64,000 nucleotides of DNA from JBLLJR01 sp047692235 (lineage in GTDB: Bacteria; Pseudomonadota; Gammaproteobacteria; Enterobacterales; Enterobacteriaceae). Location: assembly GCA_047692235.1 (NCBI GenBank), contig JBLLJR010000003.1, positions 158,704-222,703 on the forward strand, in the 5' to 3' direction. The position numbers and the translations under genes are program-made. The notes under the pieces were generated by a model that was given only the letters and a program-made list of their open reading frames with translations, did no database searches and was not told the origin of the DNA. Below are positions 11,261 to 23,617 of the stretch, piece by piece (positions within the stretch are counted from its first letter, which is position 1; every line of letters starts with the position of its first letter).

Positions 11261-11887
11261 ATGAATTTAATTTTACCATCACTTCCTTATAAATATGATG
11301 ATATGGAACCATATATAGATGAAAAAACAATGAAAATTCATCATGATAAACATCATCGTACATATACTAATAATGTGAATAATATTTTATCAAAATTTCC
11401 TGAATTTGATAATATTACAGCTGATAAGTTAATTACACAAATAGAAAATTTACCAGATAATATTAAAACATTAATAAGAAATAATATAGGAGGTTATATA
11501 AATCATAATATATTTTGGAAAGGTCTTAAAATAGGTACTAGTCTACATGGATTATTAAAAAAATCTATCATAAAAAATTTTGGAAGTGTTGAATTATTTA
11601 AAGAAATATTTGAAAATGTTTCTATGTCTTGTTTTGGTTCTGGATGGACTTGGTTAGTAAATCAAAATAATAAATTATTAGTAGTAAAAACTTCAAATCA
11701 AGATAATCCAATGATGGGTGAATTTATATCTGGAACATTTGGATATCCAATTATTGGATTAGATTTATGGGAACATGCGTATTATTTAAAATATCAGAAT
11801 CGTAGACAAGATTATATAGTATCTTTTTGGAATATAGTTAATTGGGATGAAGCTTCAATTAGATTTGGACAATCAAAAAATATATAA
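11261..11887 (+). CDS. sodA: superoxide dismutase, Mn type
   Basis: Converts superoxide to oxygen and hydrogen peroxide. Metal ligands are visible: His27 in MKIHHDKHH, His82 in GGYINHNIFW, and the Asp and His of the LDLWEHAYYLKYQNRR signature. The NQDNPMMGEF segment and overall sequence resemble the manganese enzyme SodA more than SodB. A strong ribosome binding site (CGGAGA) lies ten bases before the ATG. It is the only oxidative-defence gene in the window, in keeping with the aerobic respiratory enzymes nearby. Length is 208, normal for the family. Confidence 0.95.
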   Translation: MNLILPSLPYKYDDMEPYIDEKTMKIHHDKHHRTYTNNVNNILSKFPEFDNITADKLITQIENLPDNIKTLIRNNIGGYINHNIFWKGLKIGTSLHGLLKKSIIKNFGSVELFKEIFENVSMSCFGSGWTWLVNQNNKLLVVKTSNQDNPMMGEFISGTFGYPIIGLDLWEHAYYLKYQNRRQDYIVSFWNIVNWDEASIRFGQSKNI

Positions 11888-11895
11888 TATTATTG

Positions 11896-11925
11896 ATATA
11901 CACGTATATTATTATACGTGTATAT
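11896..11925. terminator. perfect 13-bp hairpin between convergent sodA and uup
   Basis: A perfect inverted repeat (ATATACACGTATA at 11896-11908, TATACGTGTATAT at 11913-11925) with a 4-base TTAT loop lies just after the sodA stop. A second hairpin (ATATAGT/ACTATAT, 11922-11939) overlaps its right arm and touches the uup stop. Located between converging genes, the pair most likely acts as a bidirectional terminator. There is no long T run, but the flanks are A/T-rich on both sides. Confidence 0.6.
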
Positions 11926-11940
11926 AGTAAAAACTATATT

Positions 11941-13833
11941 TTATAATTTATTTATTTTATTTATTTTGCTTATTTCTGTTTCTAAATGTTCCCATTTATT
12001 AAATTCGATTTCAATTTTATTTTCTATATTTTTAATATTATTTAACATATTTTTTTTTAATTTATTGTCTTGATAAATAAAATTTTTAGATATAATTTGA
12101 TTGTTTAATATTTTATTTTGCTTTTCTAATTTAATAATATTATTGTTAATTCTTTTTATTTCTTTTTCTAATTTATATTTAGAATTTATTTTTTTATTAT
12201 TTTTTAAATTTATTGAATTTTTAATATCTAAAATAGATTCTTTTAAATAATCTTTATTGTTATAAATATTAATTTGTCTGTTTTTGTCAAATATTAGATA
12301 TTTATTAGTTACATTTTGCAAAAATTGCCTGTCGTGACTTATTACTATTAAAGTACCAGTATATCTTTTAATACATTTTTCTAAAATTTCTAAAGACTCT
12401 AAATCTAAATCATTAGTAGGTTCATCAAGTATTAATACATTACTCGGTTGTAAAAATAACTTTGCTAAAAGCAATCTATTACATTCACCTCCTGATAATA
12501 ATCTAACTAAAGTTAGAGATTTTTCTTCATCAAATAAAAAATTTTTTAGATATTTTAGTATATTTATTTCTAATCCATTAATAAAAATATTCATAGATCC
12601 ATTAGATATATTTTCAATAATTGTTTTATTATAATTTAACGTACTACGTAATTGATCAAAATAAGAAATTTTTAAATTTGTTCCATGAACTATATTTCCA
12701 CTATGAGGTTTATAAATACCAATAATTAATTTAATTAATGTCGTTTTACCACAACCATTAAAGCCAATTATTGCAATTTTTTCTCCTCTATTAATTTGTA
12801 AATTAAAATTATTGATTATTTTTGTACTCTTTAAGTAGTAAGTTAGATTATGAATTTTAAATACAATTTTTCCAGAATCAGATGTTTTATGTGAATAAAA
12901 TTGTTTTAAAGTTTTTTTTGGTTCATATTTAAATTTGTTAAATTTCATTTCTTTAAAAATACGAACACGTTTTTCATTTCTTTTACGTCGTGCTTTAATT
13001 CCTTGATTTAACCATATTCTTTCTTTTTCTAGTTTTTTATTAAAATTAAGTTTTTTTATTTTTTCTATATTTAATAAATTTTTTTTATATTTTATATAGT
13101 TTTCATAATTTGTAGACCAAGAAGTTAATGTGCCATTATCTAAATCTATGATTCTTTTAGATAATTTTTTTATAAAATATCTATCATGTGAAATAAATAT
13201 AATACTTCCAGTAAATTTAAATAATATATTTTCTAACCACGATATTGTAATAATGTCTAAGTGGTTAGTTGGTTCGTCTAATAATAAGATATCAGGATTA
13301 AATATTAAAGATTTATATAATTTAATTTTATGGAATAAACCACCAGATAATGATGATAATTTAGTATATGTATTAATTTTTAATTGTATTAAAATATTAT
13401 TGATAGTTTTATCTATTTCCCATAATTTATAAAAATTCATCTTGTCTGTTAAATTGTTAATTTTAACGATATTATTTTTATTTGGATTTATTTTAATTTG
13501 ATTTAAAGTTTCATAATAATTTTTTAATATTATTGATTTTTGGCAATTTTCTTCGGTTAAAAATTGAAAGACATTTATATCTTTTTTCTTTATAATTTCA
13601 TTATATAAATTTTTTTGAGATACCATAGATACTGTAATATTTTTTTTAAAAATTATTTGTCCTGAGTCTAATAATATTTTTTTATTTAAAATATTAAGTA
13701 ATGTGGATTTACCCACTCCATTTTTACCAACTAAACAAATTTTTTCATTATTTTCAATATTTAATTTTATATTTTTTAATATAACTTTATTATATAGTGA
13801 TAAATAACCATTATTAATTCTTATTAATGACAT
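11941..13833 (-). CDS. uup: ABC-F family ATPase Uup
   Basis: Soluble ABC-F protein with two ATP-binding cassettes in one chain and no membrane domain; the family acts on ribosomes or translation. The first cassette has Walker A GKNGVGKST, the signature LSGGL, and Walker B LLLDEPTNHLD. The second has GFNGCGKTT, LSGGE and LILDEPTNDLD. The last 90 or so residues form a lysine-rich coiled coil typical of Uup, which sets it apart from EttA. At 630 residues it equals E. coli Uup (635). pyrD lies upstream on the same strand, as in the E. coli uup-pyrD neighbourhood. Confidence 0.92.
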   Translation of the reverse strand: MSLIRINNGYLSLYNKVILKNIKLNIENNEKICLVGKNGVGKSTLLNILNKKILLDSGQIIFKKNITVSMVSQKNLYNEIIKKKDINVFQFLTEENCQKSIILKNYYETLNQIKINPNKNNIVKINNLTDKMNFYKLWEIDKTINNILIQLKINTYTKLSSLSGGLFHKIKLYKSLIFNPDILLLDEPTNHLDIITISWLENILFKFTGSIIFISHDRYFIKKLSKRIIDLDNGTLTSWSTNYENYIKYKKNLLNIEKIKKLNFNKKLEKERIWLNQGIKARRKRNEKRVRIFKEMKFNKFKYEPKKTLKQFYSHKTSDSGKIVFKIHNLTYYLKSTKIINNFNLQINRGEKIAIIGFNGCGKTTLIKLIIGIYKPHSGNIVHGTNLKISYFDQLRSTLNYNKTIIENISNGSMNIFINGLEINILKYLKNFLFDEEKSLTLVRLLSGGECNRLLLAKLFLQPSNVLILDEPTNDLDLESLEILEKCIKRYTGTLIVISHDRQFLQNVTNKYLIFDKNRQINIYNNKDYLKESILDIKNSINLKNNKKINSKYKLEKEIKRINNNIIKLEKQNKILNNQIISKNFIYQDNKLKKNMLNNIKNIENKIEIEFNKWEHLETEISKINKINKL

Positions 13834-13953
13834 ATGTTATAACCTTTGTTAAGAAAGTATTATATGTAAATATATATTTAACATAATAAGATATTACTGC
13901 TATTAATTAAATTTTGTTATTATAAATAACTATTTCTTTTATATAAAAATTAA

Positions 13954-14964
13954 TTATATATTGTATAATATTTTTTGAATTAATTTTGGACCATGAAAAA
14001 GTAATCCAGAATGTATTTGTATAAGAGAAGCGCCATATTTAATTTTTTCTCTAGCAGAAATAGCAGAGTCTATACCTCCAACTCCAATAATTGGTATTTT
14101 ACCTTTTAGTTCTTTGCTTAATATTTTAATAACCTCAGTACTTCTAAATTGTAATGGTTTACCACTTAGTCCACCTTTTTGAGTATCATGTTTTAATCCT
14201 GTTACTAAATTTCTATTAATTGTTGTATTAGTAGCAATTACTCCATCAATTTTATTTTTTATTAAACTATCAGCCATTTGAATTAGCTCGCTATCTTTCA
14301 TATCTGGAGAAATTTTTATAGTAATTGGTACATATTTATTATAATATTTACATAATTTATTTTGTTGTTTTTTAATAGCTTTTAATATTTCATTTAAATT
14401 TTCATTAAATTTAAGTTTGTCTATTGATATAGTATTTGGAGAAGATATATTTACTGTAATATAACTTGCATATGGATACACTTTCTTAATACATATTAAA
14501 AAATCATTTTTACTATTTTCGACAGGTGTATTTTTATTTTTACCTACATTTATACCTAAAATACCCTTAAATTTTGATTTTTTTATATTTTCTATTAAAT
14601 AATCTACTCCTTTATTATTAAATCCTAAATTATTAATTATGCCATGAACTTGTTGTAAATGAAAAATACGTGGTTTCAAATTACCATATTGGGCTTTTGG
14701 GGTAACTGTTCCTATTTCAATAAAACCAAATCCCATAGCACTAAATATATTGATACAATCACCATTTTTATCTAATCCAGCCGCTAATCCTAAAGGATTT
14801 TTAAAAATAATACCCATACATTTAATTTTTTTAATAGGTACTTTTTGATAAAAAATCCATTCCAAATTTTTTTCATTCATAAATTTCATTTGTTTCATAA
14901 TAAATTCATGAACTTGATCAGTAGTATATATAAAAAACATTGCTTTAATTAAATTAAAAAACAT
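13954..14964 (-). CDS. pyrD: dihydroorotate dehydrogenase (quinone)
   Basis: Class 2 membrane-associated enzyme that oxidises dihydroorotate to orotate in pyrimidine synthesis and passes electrons to quinone. Length 336 equals E. coli PyrD. The amphipathic N-terminal helix for membrane contact is present (MFFNLIKAMFFIYT). The FMN-binding GLAAGLDKNGD region, the catalytic Ser of NISSPNT, and the C-terminal GVGGIDS motif are intact. It is the only pyrimidine-pathway gene in the window. It diverges from asnS across a 272-bp A/T-rich region that must hold both promoters. Confidence 0.97.
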   Translation of the reverse strand: MFFNLIKAMFFIYTTDQVHEFIMKQMKFMNEKNLEWIFYQKVPIKKIKCMGIIFKNPLGLAAGLDKNGDCINIFSAMGFGFIEIGTVTPKAQYGNLKPRIFHLQQVHGIINNLGFNNKGVDYLIENIKKSKFKGILGINVGKNKNTPVENSKNDFLICIKKVYPYASYITVNISSPNTISIDKLKFNENLNEILKAIKKQQNKLCKYYNKYVPITIKISPDMKDSELIQMADSLIKNKIDGVIATNTTINRNLVTGLKHDTQKGGLSGKPLQFRSTEVIKILSKELKGKIPIIGVGGIDSAISAREKIKYGASLIQIHSGLLFHGPKLIQKILYNI

Positions 14965-15236
14965 AAATACTCCTAAATTAAATATAATTAAAAAACATTA
15001 AAAGTTAAATTTTTTGATTTTTTATATAAATAAGTTTTTTATATATTTAAATATTTTATTTAACTTAATTATATATGCATAATATTTGATAGTATAAACA
15101 TATATAAATATGTTAAATATTAAAAATATTAACATATAACTATAATATTTATATTTAAACAATTTTAATTATATATATTTTATATTTTAATATTTAACAT
15201 TATTTTAAAGAAATTTATATACAAACTAGGTTTTAT

Positions 15237-16637
15237 ATGAAAAATATTATTTTTATAAATGAAATTATAAATTCTAATAAATATATTGATAATGAAGTAA
15301 AAATATGTGGATGGATTAGAACAGTAAGAAATTTTAAATCAGGTATATCTTTTCTTATGGTGTATGATGGATCATGCTTTAAATCAATACAAGTAATAAT
15401 AAAAAATAATTTATTAAATTACAATAAAATATCAAAATTAACAACAGGTTGTTCTGTTATGATTACTGGGATAGTTAAAAGAGCTCAAAAGTCAGAACAA
15501 CTTTACGAAATTTATGCAATATATGTTAAAGTTCTAGGATTAGTAGATATTCCTGATGAATATCCTATGTCATCTAAATATCATAGTTTAGAACATTTAA
15601 GAAATTTTGCTCATTTAAGATCTCGTACAAATTTAATAGGAGCTGTATCTCGAATAAGAAATACTATATTTCAAGCTATTAATAATTTTATGGATAGAGA
15701 AAATTTTATTTGGGTGCCTACACCTTTAATAACTACTGTTGATTCGGAAGGTTTAGGTCAAATGTTTAAAGTTTCTACTTTAGATTTTAAAAATCTACCT
15801 AAAAAATTAAATGGAAACATAGATTATAAAAAAGATTTTTTTGGTAAGGAAGTTTTTCTAACTGTATCTGGACAGTTAACAGTAGAAAGTTATGCTTGTG
15901 CTATATCTAAAGTATATACTTTAGGTCCAACTTTTAGAGCTGAACATTCTAATACCAGTAGACATTTAGCAGAATTTTGGATGTTAGAACCAGAAGTTGC
16001 ATTTGCTAATTTAAAAGATATAATGTATTTATCTGAAAAAATGATTAAACATATAATAAAATTTGTTATTACTAATAATATAGATGATATGGAATTTTTA
16101 GGAAAACGAATTAATTTAAATTTAATAAATCGTTTAAATAATATTTTAAAAATAAAATTTATACATATCAATTATACAGATGTGATAAATATATTAAAAA
16201 AATTTGAGAAAAATTTTCAAAATCCTGTTGAATGGGGGAAAGATTTGTATTTAGAGCATGAAAAATTTTTATCAGATAAATATTTTAATTTACCAATAAT
16301 AATTAAAAATTATCCTAAAAATATCAAAGCATTTTATATGCGAGTTAATTCTGATAATAAAACTGTAGCAGCTATGGATATATTAATGCCAGATATTGGG
16401 GAAATTATAGGTGGTTCTCAAAGAGAAGAAAGACTAAATTATTTAGATCAACGTTTAAATGAAATGAAAATAAAAAAAGAAAATTATTGGTGGTATAGAG
16501 ATTTGCGACGTTATGGTACAATTCCGCACTCCGGTTTTGGATTGGGATTAGAACGTTTATTACTGTATATAACAGGATTACAAAATATTAGAGATGTTAT
16601 TCCATTCCCAAGAACTAACAAAGATGCTAATTTTTAA
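15237..16637 (+). CDS. asnS: asparagine--tRNA ligase
   Basis: Class IIb aminoacyl-tRNA synthetase for tRNA-Asn. The N-terminal OB-fold anticodon-binding domain (CGWIRTVRNFKSGISF near residue 24) precedes the catalytic domain. Class II motif 2 lies in TFRAEHSNTSRHLAEFWMLEPE, and motif 3 is GFGLGLERLLLY near the end. The 466 residues equal the E. coli enzyme. asnS sits beside the uup-pyrD block as in the E. coli chromosome, showing inherited gene order with deletions. Confidence 0.97.
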   Translation: MKNIIFINEIINSNKYIDNEVKICGWIRTVRNFKSGISFLMVYDGSCFKSIQVIIKNNLLNYNKISKLTTGCSVMITGIVKRAQKSEQLYEIYAIYVKVLGLVDIPDEYPMSSKYHSLEHLRNFAHLRSRTNLIGAVSRIRNTIFQAINNFMDRENFIWVPTPLITTVDSEGLGQMFKVSTLDFKNLPKKLNGNIDYKKDFFGKEVFLTVSGQLTVESYACAISKVYTLGPTFRAEHSNTSRHLAEFWMLEPEVAFANLKDIMYLSEKMIKHIIKFVITNNIDDMEFLGKRINLNLINRLNNILKIKFIHINYTDVINILKKFEKNFQNPVEWGKDLYLEHEKFLSDKYFNLPIIIKNYPKNIKAFYMRVNSDNKTVAAMDILMPDIGEIIGGSQREERLNYLDQRLNEMKIKKENYWWYRDLRRYGTIPHSGFGLGLERLLLYITGLQNIRDVIPFPRTNKDANF

Positions 16638-16700
16638 AAACTTGATTGGTTTATTTATACTAAATATAACAGTTATATAAATTTATTATTTATTATAAAT

Positions 16701-16792
16701 CGGTGAAAGAGGGATTTGAACCCTCGATACAATATATTTAATTGTATACATATTTTCCAAACATGCTCCTTAAACCACTCGGACATTTCACC
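16701..16792 (-). tRNA. tRNA-Ser (anticodon GGA)
   Basis: The complement folds into a type II tRNA: acceptor GGTGAAA/TTTCACC with a G discriminator, anticodon loop TTGGAAA giving GGA, a long variable arm with a TACAAT/ATTGTA stem, and T arm GAGGG-TTCAAAT-CCCTC. It reads UCC and UCU serine codons. The CCA tail is not encoded; the sequence continues ATT after the discriminator. Confidence 0.95.
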
Positions 16793-16878
16793 ATTGTTAT
16801 TTGTTTTAGTAAATACTAATATTTCCTTAAAAAATTTTTTAATAACTAGTAAAAAATTTAATTTTTTAATTAAAATTA

Positions 16879-19308
<2,430 letters not shown>

Positions 19309-19460
19309 TCAATTATTAATAGTTTAATTTATACTAAATTTTAGAATTTTATAAACATCATTTAAATTATTCTAAAATATTCATATTATTTATAATAAAT
19401 ATTAGATTATACATATAATAAAATATAATTTATTATGCTAAATTTATTAACTTTAAATTT

Positions 19461-20564
19461 TTATAAACGTATAGGCATAACAATATAAATATAATTTTTA
19501 TTACAAGTATCTGTAATATGCACACTAGATCTTTCATCTGTTAGCATTAATTTTAAATCATTTGATTTAATATGTTTAAGTACGTCTATGATATAATTTA
19601 CATTTAACGCAATTTTTATTGATTTGTCATTATAAATTACATCTATAGTTTCTTCTGATTTTTCTTGTAGTTGATTATTAGAAATTATTTTTAATTTATT
19701 AAGTTTTAATTCAAAATATATAATCTTAATTTTATCATTAGATAAAATAGAAGCTCTTACGCAAGCTTCTTTTAGAATTTTACAGTTTACTTGTAAAATT
19801 TTACTAAATTTATTAGTAATAATAGAATTATAATTAGGAAATGAACCATCAATTAGTTTAGAAGTAAATACGTAATTTTTGAAATTAATTTTAATATTGT
19901 TTTCATAAATTTCAATTTTTAAAAAATTTTCAACATTTCCTAGAATACGCATTAATTCAATTATTCCTTTTCTTGGTATAATTAATGAATGTTTATAATT
20001 TGTATTTTCAATATATATATAATTAATAGCTAATCTATGTCCATTAGTAGCTACAGCTTTTAATATTTTTCCATCTATTTCTAATAACATTCCATTAAGA
20101 AAATATCTTGCATCATTGTTTGCCATAGCAAAATAAACAGATTCTAAAATATTTTTTAATTGTATATTTGAGACACTAAATTTAGCTTTTATATTTAGAT
20201 AATTTATTTTAGGAAAATTAATTGAAGATTGTGAAGATAAAAAATATTTACTATTTTTAGAACTAATTATTATGAATTTAGATTCAAATTGAATCTGAAT
20301 GGTAGATTTTGTTGGCATATTATTACATATATTATAAAATTTATTAGCATCAACTGTTATTTCTTTATTAATGTATTTTTCACTTAGATATATACATGCA
20401 ATAATTTCTATTTCTAAATCAGTTCCTATTAAAAATAAATTATTATTTTTTGTTTTTATTAGTAAATTGTTTGTTATAAATAAATTATAACGATTACTTA
20501 ACGAAGAATTAATTTTTTTTAAAGGATTTATTAAAAGTTCACGTTCAATTTTAAATATTGTCAT
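19461..20564 (-). CDS. dnaN: DNA polymerase III beta subunit (sliding clamp)
   Basis: Ring-shaped processivity factor that tethers polymerase III to DNA and serves as a hub for repair proteins. The 367 residues match E. coli (366) and divide into three clamp domains. Conserved stretches include LNGMLLEIDGKILKAVATNGHRLA near residues 158-176 and the C-terminal YIVMPIRL clamp end. In enterobacteria the order is dnaA-dnaN-recF-gyrB. Here dnaA is not next to dnaN (thrC lies upstream) and recF is gone, so the classic origin cluster is broken. Confidence 0.96.
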   Translation of the reverse strand: MTIFKIERELLINPLKKINSSLSNRYNLFITNNLLIKTKNNNLFLIGTDLEIEIIACIYLSEKYINKEITVDANKFYNICNNMPTKSTIQIQFESKFIIISSKNSKYFLSSQSSINFPKINYLNIKAKFSVSNIQLKNILESVYFAMANNDARYFLNGMLLEIDGKILKAVATNGHRLAINYIYIENTNYKHSLIIPRKGIIELMRILGNVENFLKIEIYENNIKINFKNYVFTSKLIDGSFPNYNSIITNKFSKILQVNCKILKEACVRASILSNDKIKIIYFELKLNKLKIISNNQLQEKSEETIDVIYNDKSIKIALNVNYIIDVLKHIKSNDLKLMLTDERSSVHITDTCNKNYIYIVMPIRL

Positions 20565-20661
20565 ATTAAATATTTAATTTAAATTAAAAATGTTAATTTT
20601 ACATTAATATAATTTTATATATTTTAAATATATTACTAATAATAATATTTATTAAATAAAA

Positions 20662-21954
20662 TCATTTACATATATTTTTTAATAAAAATTCTTTAAGAAA
20701 TTTAAATTCTGGTTTAATATGTTTTGATAAAAATGGTAATTTTTCTTTTATTTTTAATATTTTAGGTAATATTATTTTTTGATTTATAATTTTTTCTATA
20801 GAATTTTTAAATTTAGATGGATGAGCTGTACCTAAACAAAGACCATATTCATTATTTTTTAATTTATTACATAAAATATTATATGCTATAGCAGAATGTG
20901 GTTCTAAAATATATCCATTTTTATATTTTACGTTATAAATTGTATCTATTATTTTTTTATCGTTTATAAACCCATAATCTAAACTATTAAAATTCCATTT
21001 TTTATGTCTAAATATTTCTTCAATACGAGGCCAATTATTTGGGCAACTAACATCCATAGAATTAGCAAGAGTAGTTATGGTATCTTTAGGATCCCAATAA
21101 CCTGATTCTAAAAAACGTGGAACGGTATTATTAATATTGGTTGAAGCAATAAATCTTTTAATTGGTAACCCCATACTTTTCGCTAATAATCCAGCGGTTA
21201 AATTTCCAAAATTCCCACTAGGTACAGATACAACTATATTATTAAATAATTTTTTAGGTAGTTGTGATACTGCTTCAAAGTAATAACAAATTTGAGCTAT
21301 AATTCTACTTATATTTATAGAATTAGCAGAATTTAAATGTAATTGTTTATTTAAGTTTTTGTCTAAAAATGATTTTTTTACTAAATATTGACATGTATCA
21401 AAATTACTATTAATTGATATTGAGTATATATTTCTTCCTAGAGTACTAAATAAAGATTCTTGTAATTTACTTACTTTATCTTTAGGATATAAAATTACAA
21501 CTGAAATATTTTTCATACCATAAAAAGCATGTGCTACAGCAGCTCCTGTATCACCAGATGTAGCAGTTAAAATTACTAATTTATTATCATTTATTTCATT
21601 TAATATTTGTGCCATAAATCTACTACCAAAATCTTTAAAAGCTAAAGTAGGACCATGAAATAATTCTAAAATAGATATTTTATTATTAATTTTTACAGTT
21701 TTTATTGGAAAATTAAAAGATGATTTTACCCATTTAAAAATTTGTTTATAAGAAAAATCTTGTTCAAAGTATGATAATAAAATATTAACACTTCTATTAA
21801 TAAAATCCATTTTCAACAATTTACCAATTTCTTTTTTATTAAATTCAGGTAATGTAGAAGGAAAAAATAAACCTTGATTAGAACCAATACCTTGTTTTAT
21901 TGCTTGAGTAAAACTTACTTCTTCGCTTTTTTTATTAATATTATAAAGTTTCAT
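20662..21954 (-). CDS. thrC: threonine synthase
   Basis: Pyridoxal-phosphate enzyme that turns O-phosphohomoserine into threonine, the last step of the pathway. The PLP lysine lies in PTLAFKDFGSRFMAQ near residue 107, and the phosphate-binding VSVPSGNFGNLTAG loop follows in the middle. The 430 residues match E. coli (428). thrB ends three bases upstream on the same strand, so the two are a compact operon. The operon's usual first gene, thrA, is not upstream. Confidence 0.97.
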   Translation of the reverse strand: MKLYNINKKSEEVSFTQAIKQGIGSNQGLFFPSTLPEFNKKEIGKLLKMDFINRSVNILLSYFEQDFSYKQIFKWVKSSFNFPIKTVKINNKISILELFHGPTLAFKDFGSRFMAQILNEINDNKLVILTATSGDTGAAVAHAFYGMKNISVVILYPKDKVSKLQESLFSTLGRNIYSISINSNFDTCQYLVKKSFLDKNLNKQLHLNSANSINISRIIAQICYYFEAVSQLPKKLFNNIVVSVPSGNFGNLTAGLLAKSMGLPIKRFIASTNINNTVPRFLESGYWDPKDTITTLANSMDVSCPNNWPRIEEIFRHKKWNFNSLDYGFINDKKIIDTIYNVKYKNGYILEPHSAIAYNILCNKLKNNEYGLCLGTAHPSKFKNSIEKIINQKIILPKILKIKEKLPFLSKHIKPEFKFLKEFLLKNICK

Positions 21955-21957
21955 TAT

Positions 21958-22890
21958 TTACTCTCTTATTAATCTAGCTCCAAATGTATCTAAACGACAA
22001 ATTTGTACAAAACTATCTTTATTTTCTAAATAATTTTGATATAACCATGTTTTAATATTTTTAGCTATATTTATATTATCACAAATAGCAAATAAAGTTG
22101 GTCCTGATCCAGATACACCACAAGCAAGAGATCCCATATCCATAATTATTTTTTTTGCATTATAAAATTTAGGAAATAATTTAGTTCGATATGGTTCTGC
22201 TATTATGTCTTTTATTAAATTAGATGCTAAACTTGATTGTTTAGTATGACAAGCATGAATAAAACCGGCTAAATAACGTCCATACTGTATACAATCTTTT
22301 TTAAAATATTTTAAAGGTAGTACTGATCTAGCGTCTGATGTATTTACAGAAATTCCTGGATAAGCCATAACCCATAACCAATTAGGAAAACTTGGTACAG
22401 ATTGACTAATAATATCAGATTCTTGCAATATTAATTGCATGCCTCCTAAAAAACATGGAGCAACATTGTCAAAATGTATTTCACCAGATATTATTCCCTC
22501 CATTTTACCCATTAAAGTTAAAATTTGATTATCATCTAATAAATAATTACAATAGATATTCATTGCAACTAATGCTGCAACTATTGAACAAGAACTGGAT
22601 CCCAATCCAGATCCTATAGGCATATTTTTTTCTAGTTTCATATTAACTGGTATAACATGTCCAACTAAATTACAAAATTGTTCCCAACATTTATAAACTA
22701 TATTATTTTCTTTTTTATAAGGTAATTTTTTAACAAATTTGCCTATATTTTTTAAATTAAATTTTTTTGCATATGTTATACTCACACAATCTCCCAGTAA
22801 AGTTCCATCAATAGGAGATATTGATGCACCAAGAGAATCAAATCCTACACTAACATTTCCAATTGATGCTGGTGCATATACTTTTATCAT
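21958..22890 (-). CDS. thrB: homoserine kinase
   Basis: GHMP-family kinase that phosphorylates L-homoserine with ATP, feeding threonine synthase. The N-terminus reads [18 protein letters not shown] and the ATP-binding loop [12 protein letters not shown] near residue 90 is complete. The C-terminal CGVSGSGPT motif is present. Its 310 residues equal the E. coli protein. Homoserine must come from a thrA elsewhere in the genome or from the host or a partner, because the region upstream (22891-23128) has no gene and no thrL-like leader. Confidence 0.97.
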   Translation of the reverse strand: MIKVYAPASIGNVSVGFDSLGASISPIDGTLLGDCVSITYAKKFNLKNIGKFVKKLPYKKENNIVYKCWEQFCNLVGHVIPVNMKLEKNMPIGSGLGSSSCSIVAALVAMNIYCNYLLDDNQILTLMGKMEGIISGEIHFDNVAPCFLGGMQLILQESDIISQSVPSFPNWLWVMAYPGISVNTSDARSVLPLKYFKKDCIQYGRYLAGFIHACHTKQSSLASNLIKDIIAEPYRTKLFPKFYNAKKIIMDMGSLACGVSGSGPTLFAICDNINIAKNIKTWLYQNYLENKDSFVQICRLDTFGARLIRE

Positions 22891-23039
22891 GTAATATTTC
22901 CAAAAAAATAGAATTTATTTATATTTTAATTTAACTTTAAAAGTTAAGTTTTATATTAAATGTATTATTTATTCATATAAAAAATATTTATTATATTAAT
23001 AATAAATTTTTATTAAAAAATTTTTAAATATAATAAATA

Positions 23040-23067
23040 TTTTTATTAATTTTTAAATTAATAAAAA
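23040..23067. terminator. possible terminator downstream of ispDF
   Basis: A perfect 13-bp A/T inverted repeat (TTTTTATTAATTT at 23040-23052 and AAATTAATAAAAA at 23055-23067) lies between the end of ispF and thrB, both read leftward. It could end the ispD-ispF transcript. It lacks G or C, and the central two bases are too few for a loop without opening inner pairs, so confidence is low. Confidence 0.3.
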
Positions 23068-23128
23068 AATTTTTTAATGCATATATTATAATAATTTTCG
23101 TTATTGTTAATATTATTCTAGTAGTAAT

Positions 23129-23617
23129 TTAAATTAAATCATTTTTTAATTTTTTCAATAAAACAACTGATTCACAAGCTATTCCTTCACATCTTCCAAT
23201 ATATCCTAGTTTTTCCGTAGTTGTAGCTTTTATATTTATAATATTTTTATTACAATCTAAATCAAAAGCAATATTAGTTTTCATTGCCTCTGTAAATAAT
23301 GTAATTTTTGGTTCCTGTGCAATAACAGTAATATCAATGTTATATAAACAATAATATTTTTTTTTAATTTTATGCCAAACTTCACGTAATAGTAATCTAC
23401 TATTTATATTTTTATATTTATGGTTTGTGTTGGGAAACATTTTACCTATATCACCTAAAGATGTTGCTCCTAACAAAGCATCAATAATTGAATGAATCAA
23501 AACATCGCCATCTGAATGCGATATAAATCCAGTAGAATAAGGAATAGTAATTCCCCCAATAACTAACTTTTTTTTACTACCAAATCTATGTACATCTAAT
23601 CCATGTCCTATTCTTAT
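23129..23617 (-). CDS. ispF: 2-C-methyl-D-erythritol 2,4-cyclodiphosphate synthase, with a non-ATG start
   Basis: Zinc enzyme of the MEP isoprenoid pathway that cyclises CDP-ME 2-phosphate to MEcPP. The full homologous sequence is 162 codons and includes the metal ligands Asp8 and His10 (GHGLDVH) and His42, with the HSDGD motif near residue 34 and TTEKLGYIGRCEGIACE near the end. The position equivalent to the initiator Met is an ATA codon at 23615-23617, preceded by ATC. The frame has a TAA six codons upstream of this ATA and no ATG, GTG or TTG before the conserved region. An AAGGA ribosome binding site lies eight bases before the ATA (five before the ATC). A TTG at 23498-23500 would give a 123-residue protein missing Asp8 and His10. 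The gene overlaps the end of ispD by 32 bases. Confidence 0.88.
   Translation of the reverse strand: MRIGHGLDVHRFGSKKKLVIGGITIPYSTGFISHSDGDVLIHSIIDALLGATSLGDIGKMFPNTNHKYKNINSRLLLREVWHKIKKKYYCLYNIDITVIAQEPKITLFTEAMKTNIAFDLDCNKNIINIKATTTEKLGYIGRCEGIACESVVLLKKLKNDLI

Noticed and set aside
23129..23500. ispF as a 123-residue protein starting at an internal TTG
   Set aside because: It would lose the metal ligands Asp8 and His10 and the HSDGD motif, all of which are encoded intact just upstream in the same frame.
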